A stretch of DNA of 64,000 nt, from assembly GCF_900094625.1 (NCBI RefSeq), contig NZ_FMAJ01000003.1, positions 248,001 to 312,000 of the forward strand, given 5' to 3'. The DNA is from Rhizobium aethiopicum (GTDB lineage: Bacteria; Pseudomonadota; Alphaproteobacteria; Rhizobiales; Rhizobiaceae). The translations under genes were made by a program, and so were the position numbers. The notes under the pieces are model-generated. The model was not told the DNA's origin. It did not search any database and saw only the letters and a list, made by a program, of their open reading frames with translations. This document shows, one piece after another, positions 44,691-54,052 of the stretch (the stretch's first letter is position 1; each line of letters starts with the position of its first letter).

Positions 44691-45790
44691 TGCGCCTTTG
44701 GCACCCGCTGCTCTGCCTCACTCTGATCGGCTTCGCCACATCGGCGGCTGCCCAGACCGCCGCTCCGCAGGCAGGGCTGAACGAAGATGCCGTTCCCGCC
44801 GTCATGCAGCGTGCCGTCGATGAAGTGATCCGTCCCGGCTATCGCAACATGCAGCAATCGGCCGCCCGGCTGACGACGGCGATGAAGGACCTCTGCGACG
44901 GCGGCACCCAGCAAACGCTCGACAAAGCAAAATCCGCCTTCGACGATACGATCCGCTACTGGTCGATCATCGAAATCGTGCAGACCGGCCCCGTCATCCA
45001 GGACAATCTCTTCGAGCACATCCTGTTCTATCCCGACCGCAAGGGCGTCGGCCTCAAGCAGGTGCAGGCGCTGATCGCCAAGGCCGATCCGAAGGATGCG
45101 ACGGTCGATGCGATCGCCGGCAAGAGTGTGGCGCTGCAGGGCCTGACGGCGCTGGAATATGTGCTTTACGGCAATGGCTCCGACGATCTCGTGAAGCAGA
45201 AGGGCGGCTTCCGCTGCCTTTACGGCGCGGCGGTGGCCGGCAATATCCAGCGCGAGGCCGGCGAAGTCGTCGCCGCCTGGGAAAAGCCCGACGGGGTGCA
45301 GGCGAGCTGGAAACATCCCGGCCCGCAGAGCGACGACTTCATGGACAACAAGGAAGCCGTCACCGCCCTGCTAGGCATTCTCGTCCACGGCGCGGAGAAC
45401 GTCCGCGACCAGCGGCTGGAGCAGTTCTACAAGGGCAAGGATACCGCACCGCGCCCGCGCATGGCGATCTATTGGCGCTCCAAGAACACCTGGAAATCGA
45501 TGGCGGCCAATCTGGAAGGCTTGCGAACGCTCTGGCAGAAGGCCGGCATGGCCGAGCTTCTACCGCCGGACAAGCAGGCGATCGCCGCCGCGATCGACGA
45601 GGATTTCAAATCGCTGCTGGAGAGCCTCCCGAAGCTCAATCCGGACATCGAAGTCGCAACCAGCGACGCCGAGAAAGCCAAGCTCGACACGTTGCTGGCC
45701 GAGAGCCGTAATTTGATCACCAAGATCAGCGACGATTACGGCGCGGCCATCGGGCTTTCGGCCGGCTTTTCCTTTTCCGACGGAGACTGA
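44690..45790 (+). CDS. Second imelysin family protein
   Basis: This 366-residue exported protein has a signal peptide (MRLWHPLLCLTLIGFATSAA) and an imelysin-like helical fold: DEVIRPGYRNMQQSAARLT, SVALQGLTALEYVLYGNGSDD. The GxHxxE motif of the first imelysin reads GLTALEY here, so the His is missing and metal binding probably differs. The ATG at 44690 overlaps the preceding stop by one base, showing translational coupling. It is the third gene of the operon. Confidence 0.9.
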   Translation: MRLWHPLLCLTLIGFATSAAAQTAAPQAGLNEDAVPAVMQRAVDEVIRPGYRNMQQSAARLTTAMKDLCDGGTQQTLDKAKSAFDDTIRYWSIIEIVQTGPVIQDNLFEHILFYPDRKGVGLKQVQALIAKADPKDATVDAIAGKSVALQGLTALEYVLYGNGSDDLVKQKGGFRCLYGAAVAGNIQREAGEVVAAWEKPDGVQASWKHPGPQSDDFMDNKEAVTALLGILVHGAENVRDQRLEQFYKGKDTAPRPRMAIYWRSKNTWKSMAANLEGLRTLWQKAGMAELLPPDKQAIAAAIDEDFKSLLESLPKLNPDIEVATSDAEKAKLDTLLAESRNLITKISDDYGAAIGLSAGFSFSDGD

Positions 45791-45794
45791 GACG

Positions 45795-46874
45795 ATGATG
45801 CGAAGTGCCGCGATCGACCGACGCAGTTTCGTCAAGGCGGCAGGAATAGGCTTTCTTGCAGCCTTGGCGCCTAAGTCGCTGATAGCTCTCGAACGGGCCG
45901 ATGCGGTCTATGCCTCGGGCATTCGCGCAGCCGACGGCTCCTTTGCCGTCGCGACCGTGACGGAGGGCGGCGAGATCGTCGATCAGGTGGCGCTTCCCGC
46001 GCGGGCTCACGGCATGGCTTTCAGTGCGGCCAGCGGCAAGACCGTCGCCTTCGCGCGCCGGCCCGGCACCTATGCGATGATCTTCGACCCCAGGCACAAG
46101 GGCGAGCCGATCGTCATCAGCTCAAGGGAAGACCGGCATTTCTACGGCCACGGCGCCTTCTCTCCCGACGGCCGTACCCTCTATGCCAGCGAGAACGATT
46201 TCGATGGCAATCGCGGCATGATCGGGCTCTACGACGCCACCGACCGCTTCACCCGCATCGGCGAATTCGAAACCTACGGCATCGGTCCGCACGACATGAC
46301 CGTTTCCGATGACGGGCGCGTTCTCATCGTCGCCAATGGCGGCATCGAAACGCATCCGGATTTCGGCCGTACGAAGCTCAACCTCGGGGAGATGCAGCCG
46401 TCTCTCGTCCTGATCGATGCGGCGACCGGTGCGCTCATCGAAAAACACATGCTACCGGCGGAATGGTCGGCGCTCTCTACCCGCCACGTCGACCTCGACG
46501 GCGAGGGCCGCATCTGGTTCGCCTGCCAGTATGAAGGCCATCGCAATGATCTACCGCCACTTGTCGGCCATTTCGCCAAGGGCGAGAATCTCTCTTTCAT
46601 CGACCTGCCGGAAGAGACGACGCGCAGGCTTGCCAATTACGTCGGCGCGATCGCCGTCAATCGCAGCGAGGGCCTCGTCGGCGTCACCTCACCGAAGGGC
46701 GGCGCCTCGGTCACGATCGACGCCAGGACGGGCAAGGTGCTGGCCGAGACTGCCGTTCCGGATGCCGCCGGCATCGCGCCGGCAAGAGAAGGCTTTGCCG
46801 TCTCCTCCTATGATGGCGACTTCCGGTCGATCCGCAGCGAGGTCGCCTGGGATCAGCATATCGTCCGGATCTAA
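45795..46874 (+). CDS. DUF1513 family Tat-exported protein
   Basis: This 359-residue protein has a twin-arginine signal (IDRRSFVKAAGIGFLAALAP) and a beta-propeller-like body with AHGMAFSAASGKTVAFARRP, HFYGHGAFSPDGRTLYASEND, GIGPHDMTVSDDGRVLIVANGGIETHPD and STRHVDLDGEGRIWFACQYEG. This is the DUF1513 family, often encoded beside imelysins and di-haem oxidoreductases. Tat export suggests it binds a cofactor or metal before export. It starts four bases after the second imelysin stop. A second in-frame ATG lies at 45798. Confidence 0.9.
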   Translation: MMRSAAIDRRSFVKAAGIGFLAALAPKSLIALERADAVYASGIRAADGSFAVATVTEGGEIVDQVALPARAHGMAFSAASGKTVAFARRPGTYAMIFDPRHKGEPIVISSREDRHFYGHGAFSPDGRTLYASENDFDGNRGMIGLYDATDRFTRIGEFETYGIGPHDMTVSDDGRVLIVANGGIETHPDFGRTKLNLGEMQPSLVLIDAATGALIEKHMLPAEWSALSTRHVDLDGEGRIWFACQYEGHRNDLPPLVGHFAKGENLSFIDLPEETTRRLANYVGAIAVNRSEGLVGVTSPKGGASVTIDARTGKVLAETAVPDAAGIAPAREGFAVSSYDGDFRSIRSEVAWDQHIVRI

Positions 46875-47047
46875 ACCTGTGGAATGAACGTACGACCAAA
46901 CAAGACTTGCGCGACGACGGCACGGCGAAAGGTGGCCCCGGCGACACGGCTGGACGTTTCCATCGCCGCCGAGACCGATTTAAGGCGATGTCCAGCTTGT
47001 CGAATCCGGCGTGTCATGCCACTTTCTCGGCTTCGAGAGGGGTAGCC

Positions 47048-47497
47048 ATGAGCGAGACTGACAGGGGCGATTTCCGCGCGCGAATCCGCCGTAATTTTGC
47101 GCGCCAGGCAGCGATGCAGACGATCGGTGCGGAACTGACGCGCGTCGAGCACGGCGTCGTCGAGATCGAGCTTCCCTTCGACGTCAAGCTGACGCAGCAA
47201 CACGGCATCCTGCATGCCGGCATCATTTCGGCGGCGCTGGATTCGGCCTGCGGCTTTGCGGCCTACAGCGTCATCGACCCCGAGGCCTCGATCCTGACAA
47301 TCGAGTTCAAGGTCAACCTCATGTCGCCGGGGCGCGGCGAGCGTTTCCTGTTTCGTGGCGAAATCACCAAACCCGGCTCCACCATCATCGTCGCCGACGG
47401 GCGCGGCTACGCGATCGGCGACGGGCCGGCGAAACTCATCGCCTCCATGACCGGAACGATGATGGTCATCCGTGGCAGAGAAGGAATTACGGGATGA
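47048..47497 (+). CDS. PaaI-type hotdog-fold thioesterase
   Basis: This 149-residue protein has the hotdog thioesterase core QQHGILHAGIISAALDSACG with the HG and Asp residues used by PaaI-type enzymes, followed by ILTIEFKVNLMSPGRGERF. It probably hydrolyses acyl-CoA. I chose the ATG at 47048 with GAGGGG upstream. The last bases overlap the start of the nucleosidase gene (ATGA), so the two are coupled. Confidence 0.88.
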   Translation: MSETDRGDFRARIRRNFARQAAMQTIGAELTRVEHGVVEIELPFDVKLTQQHGILHAGIISAALDSACGFAAYSVIDPEASILTIEFKVNLMSPGRGERFLFRGEITKPGSTIIVADGRGYAIGDGPAKLIASMTGTMMVIRGREGITG

Positions 47498-48132
47498 AGT
47501 TCGAGCTGAAGTCGGTCGCGGGAAAATCCATGCTGTTCGTCATGGCGGCGGAGGCCGAATACGGCCCCTTCCTGCGTTCGCGCATCGAACCCTTGATGAC
47601 CGGCGTCGGCCCGGTCGAGGCGGCGGTTGCGCTGACCAGGACGCTCGCGCGGCTGGATGCGGCCGACGACCTGCCGGATCTCGTCGTTTCCCTCGGCTCG
47701 GCCGGTTCGGCGAAGCTGGAGCAGACTGAAATCTATCAGGTCACCTCGGTCTCCTACCGCGACATGGACGCGTCTCCGCTCGGCTTCGAAAAGGGCAGAA
47801 CACCTTTCCTGGACCTGCCGGCGACGCTCGAGCTGCCGCTGCGCATCCCGGGAATCGCCGAAGCCAGCCTCTCGACCGGCGGCAACGTCATTTCGGGTCC
47901 CGCTTATACCGACATCGATGCCGACATGGTCGACATGGAGACCTATGCGGTGCTGCGCGCCTGCCAGGGCTATAAACTGCCGCTGATCGGCCTGCGCGGC
48001 ATTTCCGACGGCGCGGTGGAGCTGCAGCATATCTCCGGCTGGACGGAATATCTGCACATCGTCGACCGCAAGCTCTCCTACGGCGTCGACAGCCTGTTCA
48101 CGGCGCTGGAGGACGGGGTTTTCTGGTTCTGA
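47494..48132 (+). CDS. 5'-methylthioadenosine/S-adenosylhomocysteine nucleosidase
   Basis: This 212-residue protein is a PNP/UDP-family nucleosidase. It opens FVMAAEAEYGPFL, has TGVGPVEAAVALTRTL, and the purine-binding end ADMVDMETYAVLRACQ with the ME pair, then GLRGISDGA with the catalytic Asp. These fit MTA/SAH nucleosidases, which clear by-products of SAM-dependent reactions. It overlaps the thioesterase gene by four bases. guaA follows after 114 bases. Confidence 0.88.
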   Translation: MKFELKSVAGKSMLFVMAAEAEYGPFLRSRIEPLMTGVGPVEAAVALTRTLARLDAADDLPDLVVSLGSAGSAKLEQTEIYQVTSVSYRDMDASPLGFEKGRTPFLDLPATLELPLRIPGIAEASLSTGGNVISGPAYTDIDADMVDMETYAVLRACQGYKLPLIGLRGISDGAVELQHISGWTEYLHIVDRKLSYGVDSLFTALEDGVFWF

Positions 48133-48246
48133 AACTGACCGCACCGCGCGTCCTGTCAGATGCGCGGGGACAATCGGAACAATAAAAACCCGATGCCGCC
48201 GATTTCCCGGATTGCCAGGCGAAGCGCTTTTCTTTAAAGCCTCGCC

Positions 48247-49809
48247 ATGACCCAGACAGCACATCCCGACTCCGTTCTCATCGTCGATTTCGGCAGCCAG
48301 GTGACCCAGCTCATCGCGCGGCGCGTGCGCGAGGCCGGCGTCTATTGCGAGATCGTTCCCTTCCAATCGGCCGAAGAGGGCTTCAAGCGCCTGCAGCCGA
48401 AAGCCGTGATCCTGTCAGGAAGCCCGGCTTCCACGGTGGACGAGGGGTCGCCGCGAGCGCCTCAGATCATCTTCGACAGCGGCCTGCCGGTTTTCGGCAT
48501 CTGCTACGGCCAGCAGACGATGTGCATGCAGCTCGGCGGCAAGGTCGAAAGCGGCCATCACCGCGAATTCGGCCGCGCCTTCCTCGATGTCGACAAGGAT
48601 TGCCAGCTGTTCGAAGGCCTCTGGTCCTCCGGCTCCCGCCATCAGGTCTGGATGAGCCACGGCGACCGCGTCACGGCGCTGCCTGAGGGTTTCGAGGTGG
48701 TGGCCACCTCCTCCAACGCGCCCTTCGCCTTCATCGCCGACGAGAAGCGCAAATATTACGGCGTGCAGTTCCACCCCGAGGTCGTGCATACGCCCGACGG
48801 CGCCAAGCTGATCGGCAATTTCATCCACAATGTCGCCGGCATCAAGGGCGACTGGTCGATGTCGGCATACCGCCAGAAGGCGGTCGACGAAATCCGCAAG
48901 CAGGTGGGCGACAAGCGCGTCATCTGCGCCCTTTCCGGCGGTGTCGACAGCTCCGTCGCAGCTCTGCTGATCCACGAGGCGGTCGGCGACCAGCTGACCT
49001 GCATCCTCGTCGACCACGGCCTGATGCGCAAGGACGAGGCGGCCAACGTCGTCGCCATGTTCCGCGAGCACTACAATCTGCATCTCTTGCATGTCGATGC
49101 TTCGGACCGTTTCATCGGTGAGCTCGAAGGCGTCAGCGACCCGGAGACCAAGCGCAAGATCATCGGCCGGCTGTTCATCGAGACTTTCGAGGAAGAGGCC
49201 AAGAAACTCGGCGGCGCCGATTTCCTCGGCCAGGGCACGCTCTATCCCGACGTGATTGAGAGCGTTTCCTTCACCGGCGGCCCGTCGGTGACGATCAAGT
49301 CGCATCACAATGTCGGCGGCCTGCCGGAGCGCATGAAGATGCAGCTCGTCGAGCCGCTGCGCGAACTCTTCAAGGACGAGGTGCGTGCGCTCGGCCGCGA
49401 GCTCGGCCTGCCCGACAGCTTCATCGGCCGCCACCCCTTCCCGGGTCCGGGCCTAGCGATCCGCTGCCCCGGCGGCATCACACGCGAGAAGCTCGAGATC
49501 CTGCGCGAAGCCGATGCGATCTACCTTGATGAAATCCGCAAGGCCGGCCTCTACGATGCCATCTGGCAGGCTTTCGCCGTGCTGCTCCCGGTCCAGACGG
49601 TTGGCGTCATGGGCGATGGGCGCACCTATGAATTCGTCTGCGCGCTGCGCGCCGTCACATCCGTCGACGGTATGACCGCGGATTTCTACCACTACGACAT
49701 GGAATTCCTCGGCCGCGCCGCCACCCGCATCATCAACGAGGTGCGCGGCATCAACCGGGTGGTCTACGACGTCACGTCCAAGCCGCCCGGCACTATCGAG
49801 TGGGAGTAG
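48247..49809 (+). CDS. guaA: GMP synthase (glutamine-hydrolysing)
   Basis: This 520-residue enzyme converts XMP to GMP. The N-terminal class I glutamine amidotransferase domain has [17 protein letters not shown] with the nucleophile Cys and [11 protein letters not shown] with the His-Glu. The ATP-pyrophosphatase domain has the P-loop [14 protein letters not shown], and the C-terminal dimerisation domain ends [17 protein letters not shown], the standard GuaA C-terminus. Length and order are normal. Confidence 0.98.
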   Translation: MTQTAHPDSVLIVDFGSQVTQLIARRVREAGVYCEIVPFQSAEEGFKRLQPKAVILSGSPASTVDEGSPRAPQIIFDSGLPVFGICYGQQTMCMQLGGKVESGHHREFGRAFLDVDKDCQLFEGLWSSGSRHQVWMSHGDRVTALPEGFEVVATSSNAPFAFIADEKRKYYGVQFHPEVVHTPDGAKLIGNFIHNVAGIKGDWSMSAYRQKAVDEIRKQVGDKRVICALSGGVDSSVAALLIHEAVGDQLTCILVDHGLMRKDEAANVVAMFREHYNLHLLHVDASDRFIGELEGVSDPETKRKIIGRLFIETFEEEAKKLGGADFLGQGTLYPDVIESVSFTGGPSVTIKSHHNVGGLPERMKMQLVEPLRELFKDEVRALGRELGLPDSFIGRHPFPGPGLAIRCPGGITREKLEILREADAIYLDEIRKAGLYDAIWQAFAVLLPVQTVGVMGDGRTYEFVCALRAVTSVDGMTADFYHYDMEFLGRAATRIINEVRGINRVVYDVTSKPPGTIEWE

Positions 49810-49831
49810 GGCAGAAGCCGCCGTCTAGCCG

Positions 49832-50016
49832 CTATTTCAGCGGCAGAAATAGCTCCGCCGCGGCCTCATGTTCCGGCACCTCCGGAAACAAGCTGAGGCG
49901 CTGGCAATAGATCGGGAAGTTGCGCGCTTCCTCCGCTCATCAGCAGCCAGTCGCGGTAGAGGTAGAGCGCGGCGGGCTCCAGATTGTCGGTGTTGCCGAC
50001 GGCGCGCAATTGGGCC
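49832..50016 (-). pseudogene. Frameshifted remnant of a GyrI-like/AraC gene 3' end
   Basis: Read on the minus strand, the segment encodes RAVGNTDNLEPAALYLYRDW and LLMSG. After a one-base shift near 49939 it continues as EEARNFPIYCQRLSLFPEVP then EHEAAAELFLPLK and a stop at 49832. This is the typical C-terminus of GyrI-like effector domains, often fused to AraC-type regulators. Everything upstream is missing because the LysR gene begins its 3' end at 50023. It is a decayed gene end left by a rearrangement. Confidence 0.75.
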
Positions 50017-50022
50017 GTCCTC

Positions 50023-50928
50023 TTACCGGTTCGTCTCCAAACGCCTGATTTCATCGACCAGCATGGCGACGAAACTCGTCACCTTCGGCGGGCGGAAGCG
50101 GGCGGCCGGGTAGACGGTGTGAATTCCGCCGGATGGCAGGGTCCATTCGGGCAGGACCTCGACGAGCCGGCCGCTGCCGAGGTGGTCGGCGACCTGGAAA
50201 TCCGGCAGCACCGACAGGCCGCCGCCGGAAAGCGTTGCCGTCAACACCGCCGGCGTCGTGTTGATGCTGAGCGCCTGACGCATCCGGACGACACGACGGT
50301 CGAAGTCCCCTCTGGCGAAGTGCCAGAGCAGCGGCTCGCGCAGCGCGCCGTTGGCGATGAAGGGTAAGGCTGCGAGATCTTCAGGTTCCCGGGCAGCGAT
50401 CGTCCCGAACTGGTTTGCCGAGGCGACGAGAAGCTGGCGGAAGGTGCCGATCCGTCTGGCCTGCAGAGTGGAATCGTCGAGCCATCCGACGCGGATCGAC
50501 AGGTCGATATGATCGGCGACGAGATCGGCCTTTGCGTCGGAGAGAACGAGGTCGACGGTGCAGGCGGGGAAACGCCGGGCAAAGGCAGCCGCCACCGGGG
50601 CGATCGTCGAGGCGCCGTAATCGTTGGGCGCGGCGATGCGCAGCATGCCCATCGGCTCGGCCCGGGCCCCTGAGAGTTCGTCGACAGCGTCCTCCGCCTC
50701 ACGGAAGATCATGACGCAGCGTGCATGTAGCATGCGGCCTGCCTCGGTCGGCTCCACGCGGCGTGTCGTCCTGATCAGCAGGCTGGTCTGAAGTTCGGCT
50801 TCCAATCGAGCGACCTGCTGGCTGACGACGGTCTTGGTAATGCCGAGACGATCCGCGGCCTTGGTGAAGGAGCCGGTATCGACGACCGCCGCGAAATAGG
50901 CGAGCCGGTTGAGATTGATCGCTTCCAT
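50023..50928 (-). CDS. LysR family transcriptional regulator
   Basis: This 301-residue regulator has the LysR helix-turn-helix (RLAYFAAVVDTGSFTKAADR, LGITKTVVSQQVARLEAELQ) and an effector domain with DYGASTIAPVAAAFARRFP. It is transcribed away from a DsbA-family gene, 117 bases from that gene's chosen start, and probably controls that gene and the MBL-fold gene behind it. Its 3' end abuts a decayed GyrI-like gene end. Confidence 0.92.
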   Translation of the reverse strand: MEAINLNRLAYFAAVVDTGSFTKAADRLGITKTVVSQQVARLEAELQTSLLIRTTRRVEPTEAGRMLHARCVMIFREAEDAVDELSGARAEPMGMLRIAAPNDYGASTIAPVAAAFARRFPACTVDLVLSDAKADLVADHIDLSIRVGWLDDSTLQARRIGTFRQLLVASANQFGTIAAREPEDLAALPFIANGALREPLLWHFARGDFDRRVVRMRQALSINTTPAVLTATLSGGGLSVLPDFQVADHLGSGRLVEVLPEWTLPSGGIHTVYPAARFRPPKVTSFVAMLVDEIRRLETNR

Positions 50929-51045
50929 GCTGGCCAGAACATCTCATTGTTAGCTTCTAGAAAACAGTATGTCGGACTGAGTGCTGTTTATCTACAGAAA
51001 GCCGCGGGCTATTGCTTGGTTCAGAAAGTTCGGAGGCTCAGCCAG

Positions 51046-51678
51046 ATGCGGATCACCTATCTCTTCGACCCTCTTTGCGGTTGGTGTTACGGCGCCAGCC
51101 CCGCAATCGAGCGCCTGGCGGCACTCGAGGACGTGACGGTGGATCTCGCCCCCACAGGGCTCTTCGCCGGGGCCGGGGCCCGGTCGATGGATGCGGGCTT
51201 TGCCGCCTATGCCTGGCAAAACGATCAGCGCATCGCCCGACTGACCGGACAGCCGTTCACCGAAGCCTATCGTAATAGGATCCTGGGCGCGACGGGCTCC
51301 CTGTTCGATTCGGCGCCGGTCACGCTCGGCGTCGTCGCGACCGGTATCACGGCGCCCGACCGGGAAATCGAGATTTTGAAGCGCCTGCAGCGCGCCCGTT
51401 ACGAAGGGGCCCGCGATACCGCCGATCGCGCCGTCGTCGCCGATCTGCTTTCGGAAGCCGGCCTCGAGGACGCAGCTCGACGCGTCCGATCGGCGGACGA
51501 GGAAGTGATCGCAATCTACAACAAGCGGATTGACGCTGCCCGTGCCGACATGCGGCGCTTCGGCGTCGAGGGCGTGCCGGCGCTGGTGCTCGACGATGGC
51601 AACGGGCGGCGCCTGCTGCGCGGAAACACCCTGTTCGGCCCATTCGAGCTTCTTGCCGCTGAGGTGCAGGCGGCCTGA
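51046..51678 (+). CDS. DsbA/FrnE family thioredoxin-fold protein
   Basis: This 210-residue protein opens MRITYLFDPLCGWCYGASPA, with the redox pair CGWC at residues 11-14 and no signal peptide, so it acts in the cytoplasm. The FGVEGVPALVLDDG block gives the cis-proline. It belongs to the DsbA/FrnE group, which also includes 2-hydroxychromene-2-carboxylate isomerase relatives. I chose the ATG at 51046, with GGAGG upstream. An MBL-fold gene follows in the same direction. Confidence 0.88.
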   Translation: MRITYLFDPLCGWCYGASPAIERLAALEDVTVDLAPTGLFAGAGARSMDAGFAAYAWQNDQRIARLTGQPFTEAYRNRILGATGSLFDSAPVTLGVVATGITAPDREIEILKRLQRARYEGARDTADRAVVADLLSEAGLEDAARRVRSADEEVIAIYNKRIDAARADMRRFGVEGVPALVLDDGNGRRLLRGNTLFGPFELLAAEVQAA

Positions 51679-51750
51679 TTGCTGCATCCGCGAGCCGCGC
51701 GACTGCGAACGATACAAAGCCATTCCCCCTCACCTTTCCTGGAGTCCCAT

Positions 51751-52650
51751 ATGTTTTCGAGGAGACAGATCATGAAGACCACTCTTGCCGCCGGCGCCGC
51801 CGTTTTCGCGCCCGTCAGTCTCGGCCACGCCGCCGGATCGAAGCTGTCCTGGAAGCATTTTCCGGCTGGCTCCAACGGTTTCTTCCGTGCCCCCGTCCTC
51901 GTCAGCGGGCCGTCCGAGGCGCTGCTGATCGACGGCGGTTTTGCCTATCCCGACGGCCGCGGCCTCGCCGATGCGATCAAGGCGACCGGCAAGAGGCTCA
52001 CCGCGATCTATATCAGCCAGTCGGATCCCGACTATTATTTCAGCCTCAAGCCGGTTCTCGAGGCTTTCCCCGGCACCAAGGTGCTTGCCGCATCCGAAAC
52101 GCTCGCCGCCATCAAGGGCAATGTCGAGAAGAAGCTGGCGGTCTGGGGGCCGCAGCTCAAGGAGAACGGTCCGCAGACGCTCGCCGACATCGTACTTCCC
52201 GAAGCCTTCGATGGTCCGAGCCTGACCCTCGACGGCGAGACGGTGGAGATCGTCGCGGCGGAAGCCGGCCTCGCCAACCGGCGCTATCTCTGGGTGCCGT
52301 CGCTGCAGGCTGTGTTCGGTGGGGTGATGATCTTCTCCGGTGTCCATGTCTGGACGGCCGACACGCAGATTAAGGAGCAGCGCGCCGCATGGGTCGCCAC
52401 GCTCGACAAGATCGCGGCGCGCAAGCCATCTGTCGTGGTGCCCGGGCATCTGACGCCCGAGGCAGCAACCGATCTCTCCGGTCTTGCCCATACCAAGGCC
52501 TACCTGCTCGCCTTCGAGGAAGAGCTGGTCAAGGCCACGGATGCCGCCGCGCTGAAGGCAGCGATGGAAGCCCGCTTCCCGGGCCTCGGCATGGGCGTCG
52601 CCCTCGATATCGGCTCGAAAGTTGCCAAAGGCGAGATGAAGTGGGGCTGA
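51751..52650 (+). CDS. Exported MBL-fold protein lacking the metal-binding histidines
   Basis: This 299-residue protein has a Tat-like leader (SRRQIMKTTLAAGAAVFAPV, cleavage near LGHAAG) and a metallo-beta-lactamase fold: SEALLIDGGFAYPDGR, VFGGVMIFSGVHVWTAD and VVPGHLTPEA. The HxHxDH metal motif reads SQSDPDYY at 89-96, so the first two His and the last His are replaced by Gln, Asp and Tyr. The GH near residue 232 is kept. It may bind one metal or act without hydrolysis. It follows the DsbA-family gene by 72 bases and is probably in the same LysR-controlled unit. Confidence 0.8.
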   Translation: MFSRRQIMKTTLAAGAAVFAPVSLGHAAGSKLSWKHFPAGSNGFFRAPVLVSGPSEALLIDGGFAYPDGRGLADAIKATGKRLTAIYISQSDPDYYFSLKPVLEAFPGTKVLAASETLAAIKGNVEKKLAVWGPQLKENGPQTLADIVLPEAFDGPSLTLDGETVEIVAAEAGLANRRYLWVPSLQAVFGGVMIFSGVHVWTADTQIKEQRAAWVATLDKIAARKPSVVVPGHLTPEAATDLSGLAHTKAYLLAFEEELVKATDAAALKAAMEARFPGLGMGVALDIGSKVAKGEMKWG

Positions 52651-52822
52651 GAGTGTAGGCTTCATCTGCTGATTCAAGCGGATCAGGCTCCACGAAGCGC
52701 CTGCCGCGATCAGTTCGGCAGGCGTTCATGCATGGGCAAAAACCAATTGCAAATTAAAATCAGTTGATCTAGCCTACTTCCTATCGCGCACATGGATACT
52801 CCGTTCAAGAAGGGAAGTTGGC

Positions 52823-53353
52823 ATGGCTAAGCTCGTGTTCGGGATGAACCAGTCGCTGGACGGCTACGTCGACCATATGGAGTTTGCGCCAGGTCCCACC
52901 CTCTTCCGCCACTTCATCGAGGGGGCTCAGAGGCAGGCGGGCAGTGTCTACGGCCGCCACATGTATGAAGTCATGCGGTATTGGGATGACGATCATCCCG
53001 AATGGGATACAGAGCAACGAGCCTTTGCAGCGGCGTGGCGAAGGCAGCCGAAATGGGTGGTCTCGCGCTCGTTGACGTCGGTCGGCCCCAACGCCACGCT
53101 TGTCAAGGATGATCTCGAGGGCGCAATGCGCGCACTGAAGGCCGAGCGAGATGGGGAGATCGAAGTTGCCGGGCCCAACCTGGCGCAAAGCCTCACCGAA
53201 CTCGGCCTGATCGATGAATATCAAATCTACCTGCATCCCGTCGTGCTCGGCCACGGAAAGCCATATTTCGCCGGGCCCCGACCGCGGCTCCGCCTCGTCA
53301 GCCATGATCGGATCGACGCGGACGTGATCAGGCTGACCTATGTGCCTGCCTAA
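52823..53353 (+). CDS. Dihydrofolate reductase-like (RibD C-terminal domain) protein
   Basis: This 176-residue protein has the DHFR-like RibD_C fold: KLVFGMNQSLDGYVD at the start, SVYGRHMYEVMRYW, KWVVSRSL, GEIEVAGPNLAQSLTELGLI and YLHPVVLGHGKPYF. Members are NADPH reductases of unknown substrate and are often found near regulators of stress response. GGGAAG precedes the ATG at 52823. Confidence 0.88.
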   Translation: MAKLVFGMNQSLDGYVDHMEFAPGPTLFRHFIEGAQRQAGSVYGRHMYEVMRYWDDDHPEWDTEQRAFAAAWRRQPKWVVSRSLTSVGPNATLVKDDLEGAMRALKAERDGEIEVAGPNLAQSLTELGLIDEYQIYLHPVVLGHGKPYFAGPRPRLRLVSHDRIDADVIRLTYVPA

Positions 53354-53467
53354 TCTCACGAGCGGCAAGTAAACCTCGCTGGTGACGACGGGAGTAGTCT
53401 GGTCGCCCAGGGGCTGGTCGACCAGTTGGCTTTGATAGTCTGAGCATGTCGCCGAAGGACACCGGCC

Positions 53468-54013
53468 TCAGCGGCCGTAAGTCACCTCGATGGTGGCCTT
53501 GTCGAGCGTGTTTGCCCTGACATAGAAGCCGACCATGGCGCCCGGCGCCGTCTCGGGAAGCGGAAGCTTGTCGAGCTTGAGCGCGTAGACGGTGAACTGG
53601 TAGCGGTGCGGCTTATCGCCGACCGGCGGGCATGCGCCGCCATATCCGGAGGCGCCAAAATCGGTGTGGCCTTCCACGGCACCTGCGGGAAGCTTCTTGT
53701 CACCGCTCGCTCCGGTAGCAATATTTGAAGCATCTGCGGGGATATTGAACACCGACCAGTGCCACCAGCCGGAACCCGTGGGCGCATCCGGATCGTAGGC
53801 CATGACGGCGAAGCTCTTGGTTCCCTCGGGCGCGCCCGACCAGGCCAGTTCCGGCGAGATGTTCTTGCCCGAGCAGCCGAAGCCGTTGAAGACCTGCGCG
53901 TCGGCCATGGTCTTGCCGGCGACCAGATCCTTCGAGGTTAGCTTCATTTCGGCGTGGGCGGCCGTCGCGCCGAAGACGGTGGCGGCCATAAGTGCTGCTG
54001 TGATAAGACGCAT
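53468..54013 (-). CDS. YbhB/YbcL (PEBP) family periplasmic protein
   Basis: This 181-residue protein has a signal peptide (MRLITAALMAATVFGATAAH, AEM) and the phosphatidylethanolamine-binding-protein fold: NISPELAWSGAPEGTKSFAV, MAYDPDAPTGSGWWHWSVFN, GYGGACPPVGDKPHRYQFTV, YALKLDKL. The ligand-binding D-P and H are present. The function of bacterial YbhB is not settled. It is transcribed in the same direction as an AraC-type gene just upstream (39 bases). Confidence 0.93.
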   Translation of the reverse strand: MRLITAALMAATVFGATAAHAEMKLTSKDLVAGKTMADAQVFNGFGCSGKNISPELAWSGAPEGTKSFAVMAYDPDAPTGSGWWHWSVFNIPADASNIATGASGDKKLPAGAVEGHTDFGASGYGGACPPVGDKPHRYQFTVYALKLDKLPLPETAPGAMVGFYVRANTLDKATIEVTYGR

Positions 54014-54052
54014 TGCTTTTCTCCTGTGGTTGACGATGCCGGAAAACTATCG

